From assembly GCF_014879935.1 (NCBI RefSeq), contig NZ_JACSRD010000186.1:1-63235 (forward strand): 63,235 nt of DNA. The letters are read 5' to 3'. This document shows, one piece after another, positions 37,463 to 46,420 of this stretch. Numbering within the stretch: the stretch's first letter is position 1; each line of letters starts with the position of its first letter. The notes under the pieces were generated by a model. It did not search any database and was not told the DNA's origin. It was given only the letters and a program-made list of their open reading frames with translations. The DNA is from Prosthecobacter sp. GTDB taxonomy: Bacteria > Verrucomicrobiota > Verrucomicrobiia > Verrucomicrobiales > Verrucomicrobiaceae. Made by a program: the position numbers and the translations under genes.

Positions 37463-39319
37463 TCAGCCCGGTGCGCGACGGCCGAATTTCCGTTCCAGCT
37501 CCGCAGTGGAGATCTGTACGAGCGTCGGGCGCCCGTGCGGGCAGCAGTAAGGCATTTCGCAGGCAAACAGGTCCTTTAGCAGGGCCTGTAGTTCCGGAAT
37601 TGACAGCACATCGTTGCTTTTGACTGACGCCCGGCAGGCCGTGGTGGCGATCGCATCCTCGCTGAGCCGGAGGCTGGAGGATTTCGCGCTGAGGCTGCGC
37701 AGTTCTTCGATCACGTCGTCCAGCCACGCCGCAGGATCGTCGGTTTTGAGAAAAGCAGGCACCGCCTCCACCTTGAAGACATTCGGGCCGAAAGGATCGA
37801 TTTCAATGCCGAGGCGGTTCAACGCAGCCTGGTTTTGTCGGAGCAGGTCGGTGTCCCGCGGCGTTGTTTGCAGCGTGATCGGCATCAGCAGCCGCTGGCA
37901 CGGCACACCGCCGGTCTCGAGGGCGCGGCGGAACTTTTCGAAGTTCACCCGCTCGTGTGCCGCGTGTTGATCCATGAGCACCAGGCCTTCTGGGCTCTCC
38001 ATCAGCACATACAGCTTTTGCAGAACTCCAATGATGCGGAAATCAGGAGCCGCAGGCCGATCCGCGTCTTCTTTCTTGGAGCTTGCCGGCTTGGTCTCTG
38101 GAGGCGCTTCATCCTGTTTCTGTTCGAGTTCGACCGGAAGTCGGGGCGGAGGAGCCTCGGGAATCGGGGCTCGCGGCGAGACTGGAGCCAGTTGCCGCAG
38201 GGGAGCAGCCGTTCGCGTGACGGGGATGTCGAGTTGCTCCTGTCGGTGGCTGATGACGGGCATTGCGGGCGCTGGCACCAGGCTGAACGCTGGTTGGCGG
38301 GCTGGCGCATGCCCGGAAGGCAGTTTGGCCGCGCTTTCCAGAGTGCGGCTGATGCTGCGTGAAATGGCATCCCGCACGGCGTTGCCGTCATGAAAGCGCA
38401 CTTCCTTCTTGGCTGGATGCACATTCACATCGAAGGCATGCGGATCCATCTGAATGAACAGGAAGGTCACCGGATGCTGCCCCTTCATCAAAGCCGTGTG
38501 ATAGCCCTCACGCAGGCCGTAGGAAATGCTGGCGCTTTCAATGGGGCGGCCATTCAGATAGGTCGTTTGCATCTGGCGGTTTGACCGGCTCATGCCCGGC
38601 CCGCCGATGTAGCCGGACACGGTGATGCCGTGGAAGGTGGATTCCTCCACTTTCAGCAGCCTGGAGGCCATTTCACCGCCAACCAGACCGCGAATGCGTT
38701 CCAACATGTCATGCGTGGCCGGCAGATGGAGCACGAGTTCGCCATTGTGCGTGAGTGTGAAGGCCACCTGCGGGTTGGCAATCGCGTGCAGTCGCAGTTG
38801 CTGCTCAACATGCGCAAATTCCGTGTTTTCCGTGCGCAGGAACTTGCGACGTGCCGGCACGTTGAAGAAAAGCGAGCGTGCCTCAATGACCGTTCCGGGA
38901 GCTCCGCCGTGATCCCGCACAGATGTGAGCTTGCCTCCGTTCACCTCGATCTCGGTGCCCACGAGCGATTCTCTCTCCCGTGTGGCCAGTCGGAAGCGCG
39001 ACACGCTGGCGATGCTGGGCAGCGCCTCACCTCGAAATCCAAAGGTGCAGATGGCCCCGAGGTCATCCTTGGTCCGGATTTTGCTGGTGGCGTGGCGCTC
39101 CAGACACAGCATGGCATCCTCACGATCCATTCCACATCCATCATCCACGATACGGATCATTGCGATGCCGCCTCGTTGCGCATGCACTTCGATGTGGCCT
39201 GCTCCTGCGTCCAGACTGTTCTCCACCAGTTCTCGAACCAGAGCCGCCGGCCGCTCCACGACTTCTCCCGCTGCCACCTGGCTGGCGAGCGCGTCTGGAA
39301 GAATGCGAATTTTGGACAT
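37463..39319 (-). CDS. mutL: DNA mismatch repair protein MutL
   Basis: 618 residues. N-terminal GHKL ATPase: IAAGEVVERPAALVRELVENS, DDGCGMDREDA, TFGFRGEALPSIASVS and GTVIEARSLFFNVPARRKFL. A Pro-rich linker (about 350-420) precedes the C-terminal dimerisation domain with DQHAAHERVNFE (from residue 450), which is the DQHA-x2-E-x4-E endonuclease motif, plus ACRASVK (~561) and CPHGRP (~593). It is thus a nicking-type MutL, as in bacteria without MutH. No mutS is in the window. The DUF1501 gene follows on the same strand after 81 bases. Confidence 0.97.
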   Translation of the reverse strand: MSKIRILPDALASQVAAGEVVERPAALVRELVENSLDAGAGHIEVHAQRGGIAMIRIVDDGCGMDREDAMLCLERHATSKIRTKDDLGAICTFGFRGEALPSIASVSRFRLATRERESLVGTEIEVNGGKLTSVRDHGGAPGTVIEARSLFFNVPARRKFLRTENTEFAHVEQQLRLHAIANPQVAFTLTHNGELVLHLPATHDMLERIRGLVGGEMASRLLKVEESTFHGITVSGYIGGPGMSRSNRQMQTTYLNGRPIESASISYGLREGYHTALMKGQHPVTFLFIQMDPHAFDVNVHPAKKEVRFHDGNAVRDAISRSISRTLESAAKLPSGHAPARQPAFSLVPAPAMPVISHRQEQLDIPVTRTAAPLRQLAPVSPRAPIPEAPPPRLPVELEQKQDEAPPETKPASSKKEDADRPAAPDFRIIGVLQKLYVLMESPEGLVLMDQHAAHERVNFEKFRRALETGGVPCQRLLMPITLQTTPRDTDLLRQNQAALNRLGIEIDPFGPNVFKVEAVPAFLKTDDPAAWLDDVIEELRSLSAKSSSLRLSEDAIATTACRASVKSNDVLSIPELQALLKDLFACEMPYCCPHGRPTLVQISTAELERKFGRRAPG

Positions 39320-39449
39320 GAATGTGGATAAACTGTGTGGCAGGAAACGTAGCTCTCTTGCTTCCAGGAAACGTCACATTGGACGTCGGTCAGGGAATTT
39401 CAATCCCTGCCGCCTTGTACGCCAAGGTTCTGCAAATCGAACTGCCCTC

Positions 39450-39782
39450 ATGATTTCCATCACGTCCAGCGCCCTGGGTCATCTCAAGGCCCTCCTCGTC
39501 GAAAAGAACGCCGGTTCCACCACCGGCCTTCGTCTTCGTGTCGAAAAGGGTGGCTGCGCTGGCATGCAGTATGTGATGGCATTGGACGAGGCGCGGGAAG
39601 GGGATGCGGTGGAGACGCAGGACGGCGTCTCAGTCCTCATCGACCCGTCCAGCGTGGAATTCCTCCGTGGATGTGAGATCGACTACGTCGATTCGCTTTC
39701 TGACAGCGGATTCAAGCTCAATAATCCCAACGCGGCCCGCAGTTGCGGGTGCGGCACCTCTTTTGAACCCCGCCCCGCCTGA
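39450..39782 (+). CDS. IscA/ErpA-type iron-sulfur cluster assembly protein
   Basis: 110 residues from an ATG giving MISITSSALGHLK. The three conserved cysteines are Cys36 (KGGCAGMQY), Cys99 and Cys101 (SCGCGTSF); IDPSSVEFLRGCEIDYVDS and FKLNNPNAARSCGCG complete the A-type carrier signature. These carriers deliver Fe-S clusters to apoproteins. It is transcribed divergently from mutL, with about 130 bases between the starts. Which A-type carrier (IscA, ErpA or SufA) cannot be told. Confidence 0.93.
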   Translation: MISITSSALGHLKALLVEKNAGSTTGLRLRVEKGGCAGMQYVMALDEAREGDAVETQDGVSVLIDPSSVEFLRGCEIDYVDSLSDSGFKLNNPNAARSCGCGTSFEPRPA

Positions 39783-39908
39783 TCTGAGGCCAAATAATGA
39801 GCAAAGATTCTGCCAAGTTATTCACAAAATTTTCTTTTCAAATTCAGCCTAGCTTGTAGAATTTGAACAATCTGATCTTATAAAAACTAAAAATTTCGCA
39901 ATTCTGCC

Positions 39909-40688
39909 ATGCAAATCCGATTTTTGAGCGACGGAAATGAGTTCCGCTCCTATGGAGGCGGGAGTTTTTCAAAGAAGAAAGACTCCGGCGGCATCTTTTG
40001 GTGGACCATCCTCATCACCCTTCTGATGGGATTCGCCACCTTCTGCTGGTTCTTCAGCATCATGGTGTTCGCCCACCCGGAAAAGCCGTTCAACTACCGT
40101 GTGCTTGCCCGTTTCGACAAGCTCGACCCGCTTCGCAAGTTCACCAACTACACCGTGCCGCAGGGCAAGTTTCTGCCGGCACGAGACCTCCTTGCGGAGT
40201 TTTACGCCTTCTCCAGCGAGCAGCTCGCCGTGAAGAACGACCTCCTCAAGCGCTCCTACATCCGCAATTACAAGCAGGAGCAGCCGCTCTACGTCAAAGG
40301 ATCCTATCAGGTCATCAATGCCCGTCCGCTCACAGTGAATGATGTCATCACCGAAGGCTGGGTGGTGCGTGCACGGTCCACTGACATCGAGGATGTTGAC
40401 ATCGAGATCGTTCTTCCTGGAAACAAGGGCAAAGCAGACCCTTATCAGGCGGGAGATGTACTGGTGCTCGATCAGAAGAACACCTTCGCCGCAGCGCTCC
40501 ATGTGCAGAAGTTCGACCTCGAACGAGTATGCGTGACGCTCATGCCGCTCGCCTATCAGGGGTTTGGCACGAAGGATGGCAAACAGTTTGAGATGAAGCC
40601 GCCGGCCAAGCTCAACATGGACGCTTACTGGCCGTTGACCCGTGATCCGGGCGTCGCTGAGCAGGTGGTGGTGAAACAGGAGGACTGA
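39909..40688 (+). CDS. single-pass membrane protein of unknown function
   Basis: 259 residues. A short basic head is followed by one transmembrane helix (about 28-54, GGIFWWTILITLLMGFATFCWFFSIMVF) and a ~200-residue periplasmic domain beginning HPEKPFNYRVLARFDKLDPLRKFTNYTVPQGKF. The domain mixes helices and strands (YVKGSYQVINARPLTVNDV, DVDIEIVLPG) without a motif I can name. The AT-rich 126-bp leader and a strong downstream terminator suggest a monocistronic, well-expressed gene. It resembles conserved verrucomicrobial hypothetical proteins. Confidence 0.7.
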   Translation: MQIRFLSDGNEFRSYGGGSFSKKKDSGGIFWWTILITLLMGFATFCWFFSIMVFAHPEKPFNYRVLARFDKLDPLRKFTNYTVPQGKFLPARDLLAEFYAFSSEQLAVKNDLLKRSYIRNYKQEQPLYVKGSYQVINARPLTVNDVITEGWVVRARSTDIEDVDIEIVLPGNKGKADPYQAGDVLVLDQKNTFAAALHVQKFDLERVCVTLMPLAYQGFGTKDGKQFEMKPPAKLNMDAYWPLTRDPGVAEQVVVKQED

Positions 40689-40717
40689 AACTCACACGGT
40701 GAATGATAGTTCGATGA

Positions 40718-40744
40718 AGCGGAAGGCGATGCCTTCCGCTTTTT
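40718..40744 (+). terminator. rho-independent terminator
   Basis: A perfect 10-bp stem AGCGGAAGGC / GCCTTCCGCT with a GAT loop followed by TTTT, 29 bases after the stop of the 39909 gene. Textbook intrinsic terminator. Confidence 0.88.
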
Positions 40745-41013
40745 GCATTCTGCCAAAGCGTGCGCTAGCAGGCACGCAGTCTTTGCTCGCGAGCGCCTCA
40801 GGCCGGCGAATTTGGCTTCCACATCGTCCCTGATGGCAGGGAATGGCCTTGATCTTCAGACCATGCGTCAGATTGAGAGGGGACTGCGGGCATGACGTGG
40901 GCACCGGATCCGTTGAACCCCTCTCCCGACCTTAGTCATTCATATTTTTCTCCTCGTGTCGAAGCGCTTGACCGTCCAAGACCCTTGCATTCAGGTACGT
41001 GTTCCTCCGCTTC
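40745..41013. other. 269-bp stretch without a recognised gene
   Basis: Lies between the terminator and the membrane kinase start. Several short frames exist on both strands but none has a signature. A TTGACC at 40969-40974 could be a -35 element for the kinase gene, without a clear -10. Nothing else is seen. Confidence 0.4.
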
Positions 41014-43014
41014 ATGACCACGAACGCAACGACCCCCGCCATCCCCAGGCTGGCTTCCATCGGGGCAGTGGTGGTCGGCCTGTTCGCCATCGCGGCCAGC
41101 GGGGTGACACTGGCAGGGTGGATTCTCGGCAGGCCCGAACTCACCGGCTGGCACGGGGACGACATCCACATGTTTGCCAACACGGCATTGATGGCGATCG
41201 GCTGTGGCGTGGCTCTGCTGTTGGAGCCCCGCCACACCTGGAGGAACACCGCCATCCGTCTGCTGGGACTATTCACGGCCACGGCGGCCGTTGCCACGCT
41301 GTTTCAGCACTTCACAGGGATTGACCTTGGCATCGATAATCTGGTCGCGCAGCATCGCTGGGGCTCACGTGCGGCGATGGTCCCGGGGCGGCCGGGGCCC
41401 CCGGCCTCCTTTTCATTTGCCCTGCTCGGCGCGGCTCTGATCCTCTCCACCTTCAGTGCGAAAAGGCGCACCTTTGCCGCCGCGTTGACCATGGCGGTGG
41501 CGGCCGTGGCCGTGGTGAATCTCACCGGCTTCCTGCTCGGCGCCGACCAGCTCTACGGCGTGGCGCGTTACACCGGCATCGCGTTGCAATCGGCCGCGAT
41601 CATCTTCGTGCTGGCGCTGGGACTGCTGGCACGACTTTCCGACCAGAATCCCATGCGCACCGTTTGCGACGCAGGCGGCGCAGGCTTGCTCATCCGGCGG
41701 GCATTCCCCGCAGTGCTGCTGCTGCCCGCGACACTGGCCTGGCTGCTGCTCCAGGGCCAGCAGCTCGGCTGGTTCGACATGAAATTCGGCGTGGCCTTGC
41801 ACACCACGACGGTGGTACTCGCCTTCTGCGGCCTGCTGGGATGGTGCGCGGCACTCATCGCGGCGCATGAGGCGGCGCTGCGTGGCAGCGAGGAGATGCG
41901 GCGCTCCATCACCGATCACTCGCAGGACATCATTTTCGTCAAAGACCGTGACTGTCGCATGCTCTTCATGAATCCCGCCGGCATCCGCATGACCGGCCTC
42001 ACCGAGGCCCAGATCATCGGCCGCACCGATGCCGATGTCCTCCCGGATCAGGCCGCGCAGTCCGCCCGTCTCATGGCCGCCGACCGACGCGTGATGGAAA
42101 CCGGCCGGTCCGAGACCATTGAAGAAGAAGTCGTCAGCGCCACCGGCCGCACCTACACCCTGCTCACCACCAAAACACCCCGGCTCGATGCCGCAGGCCG
42201 TGTCATCGGCCTCATCGGCATCTCCCGCGACGTCACCGAACGCAAACGTGATGAGGAACGATTGCGCGAGGCCGCTCAACGCGCCGAGGAGGCCTCCCGC
42301 GCCAAGGACGACTTCCTCGCCGCTCTCAGCCACGAGCTGCGCACTCCGCTCACTCCCGTTCTCATGACGGCTGCGGCCATGGAGGAAGATCCGGCCATCG
42401 ACGCGGAGACGCGTGACGCCTTCGCCATGATCTCCCGGAACATCCAGTTGGAGGCGAGGCTCATCGACGACCTGCTCGACCTCACCCGCATTGTCCGCGG
42501 AAAGCTCTCGCTCCACCCCGCCACCTGCGATCTGCACCTCCTCATCGTCCAGGCCGACGAGATCTCACGCAGCGGCGAGGTCCTGGACAAGAAGCTTGCC
42601 GTGCATCTGCACCTCGACGCCCGCGCGCATCACATCCACGCGGATCCCACCCGCTTGCAGCAGGTGCTTTGGAATCTGCTGAAAAACGCCCTCAAATTCA
42701 CCCCGGAAGGCGGCACAGTGCTGCTCAGCACCGCCAATCCGCAGCCCGGCCGGGTGGAGATCCGCGTCACCGATAGCGGCATCGGCATCGCCCCCGAAGC
42801 CCTCGGCTCCATTTTCCAGCCCTTCGACCAGGGCCATCTCGGCTCACGCCATCGCTTCGGCGGCCTCGGCCTCGGCCTGGCCATCTCCCGGGCCATCGTG
42901 GAGCAGCATCATGGCACCCTTCGCGCCGAAAGTGACGGCCCGGGCCACGGCGCCACCTTCGTGGTCGAACTTGAAACTTGCGCGACTCCCCAGCCGCCTG
43001 CCGCCGGCACTTGA
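41014..43014 (+). CDS. membrane sensor histidine kinase with PAS domain
   Basis: 666 residues from MTTNATTPAIPRL; a start five codons upstream is possible. About eight transmembrane helices occupy residues 15-285 in a MASE-like sensor, with conserved-looking HGDDIHMF and GRPGPPASFSFALLGAALIL. A PAS domain follows (about 295-405, DIIFVKDRDCRMLFMNPAG), then HisKA with SHELRTPLTPVLM (His440) and HATPase with LWNLLKNALKFTPEGG, DSGIGIAPE, IFQPFDQ and GGLGLGLAISRAIVEQHHG. There is no receiver domain or adjacent response regulator, so it is an orphan kinase. Ligand is unknown. Confidence 0.85.
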   Translation: MTTNATTPAIPRLASIGAVVVGLFAIAASGVTLAGWILGRPELTGWHGDDIHMFANTALMAIGCGVALLLEPRHTWRNTAIRLLGLFTATAAVATLFQHFTGIDLGIDNLVAQHRWGSRAAMVPGRPGPPASFSFALLGAALILSTFSAKRRTFAAALTMAVAAVAVVNLTGFLLGADQLYGVARYTGIALQSAAIIFVLALGLLARLSDQNPMRTVCDAGGAGLLIRRAFPAVLLLPATLAWLLLQGQQLGWFDMKFGVALHTTTVVLAFCGLLGWCAALIAAHEAALRGSEEMRRSITDHSQDIIFVKDRDCRMLFMNPAGIRMTGLTEAQIIGRTDADVLPDQAAQSARLMAADRRVMETGRSETIEEEVVSATGRTYTLLTTKTPRLDAAGRVIGLIGISRDVTERKRDEERLREAAQRAEEASRAKDDFLAALSHELRTPLTPVLMTAAAMEEDPAIDAETRDAFAMISRNIQLEARLIDDLLDLTRIVRGKLSLHPATCDLHLLIVQADEISRSGEVLDKKLAVHLHLDARAHHIHADPTRLQQVLWNLLKNALKFTPEGGTVLLSTANPQPGRVEIRVTDSGIGIAPEALGSIFQPFDQGHLGSRHRFGGLGLGLAISRAIVEQHHGTLRAESDGPGHGATFVVELETCATPQPPAAGT

Positions 43015-43062
43015 GTGTGAGAAATGCAGGCCAAGCCTCCGCCATCCCGGCCAGCACCGCTC

Positions 43063-43623
43063 ATGAATTCACACGATCCACCACCACGGCCGCCGCATGC
43101 CGACTGGACCGCGTGGGGGCTTCATTTTGTCTTCGGCTTCGTCGTTGGCGGCTGCGGCGGTTATCTCATCTGGGGCCAGATGCTGCGCATGGGATTCAGC
43201 GACTTCGATGGCTGGCCGGGATTCATCCTCAGCACCGCCCTGTTCGTCGGCGCGATCACTTCCCGGCACGGAGATCGCGTCTGGTGGGGCCGGTCCGTCT
43301 TCGATCCTGAACCGCACCGCCAAAGCCCGGCCAGCAAGGCCGCCTCCACGCTCATTGGCAGCTACGGCGTGCTCCTCTTTTGCCTGACCGGGTTCAGGCA
43401 CCTGCCTCAAACACGTGGCTCCGCAGGATTCAGCGGCGGCGATGTCGCATCGCTCGTCATCGCGGCCTTTATCGCCTGCCTGGTCATCGTGGCTCTGCGG
43501 ACAGACACTCTGTTTGGTCGCCGCGAGTCCATCACCCGCGAGGAATCGCCTTTGCTCTTCTGGCTCCACGTCGCCGCCGGCTCGGTGGGGGTCTTCTACC
43601 TTGTGATCGACGCGTTTCGATGA
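43063..43623 (+). CDS. small polytopic membrane protein
   Basis: 186 residues from MNSHDPPPRPPHADW; an earlier ATG (43024) adds a Pro-rich extension. Four hydrophobic segments are visible: WGLHFVFGFVVGGCGGYLIW, FILSTALFVGAITS, SLVIAAFIACLVIVAL and FWLHVAAGSVGVFYLVIDAF. A DRVWWGRSVFD motif sits between the second and third. No family is recognised. It follows the membrane kinase by 48 bases and may be co-transcribed. Hypothetical; possible small transporter or anchor. Confidence 0.6.
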   Translation: MNSHDPPPRPPHADWTAWGLHFVFGFVVGGCGGYLIWGQMLRMGFSDFDGWPGFILSTALFVGAITSRHGDRVWWGRSVFDPEPHRQSPASKAASTLIGSYGVLLFCLTGFRHLPQTRGSAGFSGGDVASLVIAAFIACLVIVALRTDTLFGRRESITREESPLLFWLHVAAGSVGVFYLVIDAFR

Positions 43624-43738
43624 ATGCTGGAATCGGATGGTGCTGTGCCCATGGCACGGCTGCTTGTGAAATTCACGACTTTCACGCCTCGACAATTTTG
43701 TGAGCCTGCGGTGTAATCCGGGGACTCCAACCTTCTGA

Positions 43739-46279
43739 ATGCAGCCTCCGACACGCACGCCGCCGGACATCCGCGATCATGACACCCTCCGCCTCATCGG
43801 CAGGGGGGCGTTCGGGGAGGTGTGGCTGGCACGCAGTGTGACCGGTGTGCTGCGGGCGGTGAAGGTGGTGTGGCGGGAGGATTATGACCGTCCGGAGTCG
43901 TTTGAGCGTGAGTTTGAGGCGCTGAAGCGTTTCGAGCCTATTTCGCGTCGCCACGAAGGTCTGGTGCCGATCCTGCAGGTGGGGCGTAATGAACAGGAGG
44001 GCTTCTATTACTATGTGATGGAGCTGGCGGACGATGTGGAGCGTGGCCGGGACATCGATCCAGACACCTACAAGCCGCACACGCTGGGCCTGCAGATGAA
44101 ACGTGAGAAGCGCGTGTCGGCCGAGCAGTGCATCAAACTGGGGATCACCATCGCGGAAGGACTGGACTACCTGCACCGAAACCAGCTCATCCATCGCGAT
44201 GTGAAGCCGTCGAACCTGATTTTCATCGATGGCATCTGCCGTCTGGCGGACATCGGGCTGGTGGCTTTGCTGGGGCAGCGCAGTTTTGTCGGCACGGAGG
44301 GGTTTGTGGCTCCAGAAGGGCCCGGAACAGCGGCGTCGGACATTTTTTCGCTCGGAATGGTGCTGTATGAAGCGAGCACGGGAAAGGACCGGCTGGATTT
44401 CCCGGATCTGCCGACTTCCTCGGGAACGGGGGCGAAGCTGGATGTGTGGCGGCAGCTTCATGACGTGATCTGCACCGCCTGCGCACCGAAGGCGAAGGAG
44501 CGCTTCGTCAACGCGCGTGAGATGGCCCTGGCCTTGCGGGGAGAGCCGCTGCCGTCGTCACGGAAGGTGTTGTGGACGTGGGTGGCTGCGGGATCGGTGG
44601 TGCTGTTTCTGGCGGTGGGATTCGGCATGTGGCTGGCGCAGAGCCAGCGTGGCCGTTCCATCGTGGCGACGAGTCCGCAGGAGCCGCGTTTGAGAATCGT
44701 CACGACGCCGCCCGGGGCGGTGGTTTTCGCGGGTGAAGAGCGTCTTGGGGTGACGCCGCTGGAGTTGCAGCCCGCCGAGGGCGTGCCGGTGATCTATCAG
44801 CTCCGTCTTCCCGGGCACAAGCAGGTGGAGATCGAGCACATCGCGTCGGATGCCACGCCAGCGGTGTTTGATTTGAAGATGGAGCCGTCACGGCTGCCGC
44901 AGAAAGGTGAACGCTGGCGGAACAGCCTGGGCATGGAGTTCAAACCGGGCGCTGGAGGTCACATCAGCGCTGATCCGGTGGAGATGAAGTTCTTCCGCCG
45001 CTTCCTGGAAGCCACCGGCAGGTCGTTCGAGGGCAAGGTGGTGCGTTACCAGCCGGGAAAGGAGTCGGCCTACCTCGTGGTGGTGCCGGATGGCGATGCG
45101 GAGGCGTTTCGCTACTGGCTGACGGACCGGGATCGCAGCGAGGCGTTTCTCAGTCAGGAGCATCACTACCAGGTGGAGCCGTTTTATTTCGTGGAAAGCG
45201 GCCAGACGGCCACGGAGGACATGCCAGCGGAGACGCGCGATGAGGATCCCGATCCGGACGAGGAAAAAAACTGGCGCGCGTTTCTGCTGCGGGTGGAGAG
45301 GCAGACCTACGGCAGCGTGATCGTGCGCAGCCAGCCAGAGAAGGTGCGTGTGTATCAGCACGAGCAGCTTCTCGGCGAAACGCCGCTGGAACTGCCCCGC
45401 GTGCGCACGGGACCGGTGGAATTTGAACTGCGGGAGGAAGGCTTTGCCGATGTGGTGCTGGAAGGGGAGGTGAGGGAAGGTGAGCAGTCGGAGCTGTTCG
45501 CGGACATGCAGACGCGGAAAGCGGTGACCTTTGGCCGCCAGTGGAAGACGAACAGCCTGGGGATGAATTTTGTGCCGCTGGGGGAGGTGATGATGTCCGC
45601 GTGGGAGATCCGGCATCGTGATTATGCCGAGTATGCCAAGGCGACGCAGACGCGGAAACCCGGCCGCGTGGAGGACAGCGGCAAGGGAGGAGCGCTGCCG
45701 GTGGTGGGGGTGGATCGGAATGAGGCGCAGGCCTTCTGCGCCTGGCTGACTGAACGAGATCGCAATGCGGGGCTGATCGGGCCGAAGGATGTGTATCGCC
45801 TGCCCACCGACGAGGAATGGAGCCGTGCGGCTGGTCTGCCGCCAGAACGCGGCATCACGCCGGCCGAACGCAACGGGCGCATCCGCGGCGTGTATTCCTG
45901 GGGCTATGACTGGCCGCCGCCGAACGACGTGGACAATCTGGCGGACATTAATTCCGCCCGCCGGGCCAGTCTGGACAGCGCGATCCCGGGTTATGAGGAC
46001 CGTTTCGCGTTTCTGGCTCCTGTGGCTGCCTTGCGGCCGAATGAGCGGGGCATTTCCGGTCTGGCGGGAAACGTCTCGGAATGGGTGGACACGGATTACG
46101 AGGCAGCACCAGCGGCGAAACCGAACGAACCGGCCAGACCGGTGATGGGCACGACACGTGGCGGCAACTGGCGCACGTCGGTGCCGGAGGAACTGCTGGC
46201 TTCCGCACGCACACCGGTGCCGCCGGAGACGCGGCGGAACACGATTGGCTTCCGCGTCGTGCTGGCACACGGGAAGTAG
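43739..46279 (+). CDS. Ser/Thr protein kinase with duplicated PEGA and FGE-like domains
   Basis: 846 residues. Kinase domain (about 15-268): glycine loop IGRGAFGEVW, Lys42 (AVKVVW), catalytic HRDVKPSNL (Asp154) and VAPEG, but the metal loop is DIG (171-173) instead of DFG. A transmembrane helix (about 280-300, TWVAAGSVVLFLAVGFGMWL) places the rest outside the cytoplasm. There a PEGA domain (RIVTTPPGAVVFAGEERLG), a degenerate FGE-like half (SLGMEF onward), a second PEGA (VIVRSQPEKVRVYQHEQLLG) and a complete FGE-sulfatase-type domain with SLGMNFVPLG, PTDEEW, LAGNVSEWVD, RGGNW and IGFRVV follow. The FGE active-site cysteines are absent, so it is probably a binding or sensing module. Confidence 0.88.
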   Translation: MQPPTRTPPDIRDHDTLRLIGRGAFGEVWLARSVTGVLRAVKVVWREDYDRPESFEREFEALKRFEPISRRHEGLVPILQVGRNEQEGFYYYVMELADDVERGRDIDPDTYKPHTLGLQMKREKRVSAEQCIKLGITIAEGLDYLHRNQLIHRDVKPSNLIFIDGICRLADIGLVALLGQRSFVGTEGFVAPEGPGTAASDIFSLGMVLYEASTGKDRLDFPDLPTSSGTGAKLDVWRQLHDVICTACAPKAKERFVNAREMALALRGEPLPSSRKVLWTWVAAGSVVLFLAVGFGMWLAQSQRGRSIVATSPQEPRLRIVTTPPGAVVFAGEERLGVTPLELQPAEGVPVIYQLRLPGHKQVEIEHIASDATPAVFDLKMEPSRLPQKGERWRNSLGMEFKPGAGGHISADPVEMKFFRRFLEATGRSFEGKVVRYQPGKESAYLVVVPDGDAEAFRYWLTDRDRSEAFLSQEHHYQVEPFYFVESGQTATEDMPAETRDEDPDPDEEKNWRAFLLRVERQTYGSVIVRSQPEKVRVYQHEQLLGETPLELPRVRTGPVEFELREEGFADVVLEGEVREGEQSELFADMQTRKAVTFGRQWKTNSLGMNFVPLGEVMMSAWEIRHRDYAEYAKATQTRKPGRVEDSGKGGALPVVGVDRNEAQAFCAWLTERDRNAGLIGPKDVYRLPTDEEWSRAAGLPPERGITPAERNGRIRGVYSWGYDWPPPNDVDNLADINSARRASLDSAIPGYEDRFAFLAPVAALRPNERGISGLAGNVSEWVDTDYEAAPAAKPNEPARPVMGTTRGGNWRTSVPEELLASARTPVPPETRRNTIGFRVVLAHGK

Positions 46280-46420
46280 TCGTGGTGGCGTTACCAGCCA
46301 CCTGCGTGACGCGAAGCTTTGACCGTGCTGGCGATTCGCTGAGCACTTCTTGACCGCAGCGGGTTTTCTCCCGACTTTTTGTGCAGAACCGCCGTCGCAA
46401 GGCGTTCTCCTTTTACCCCC

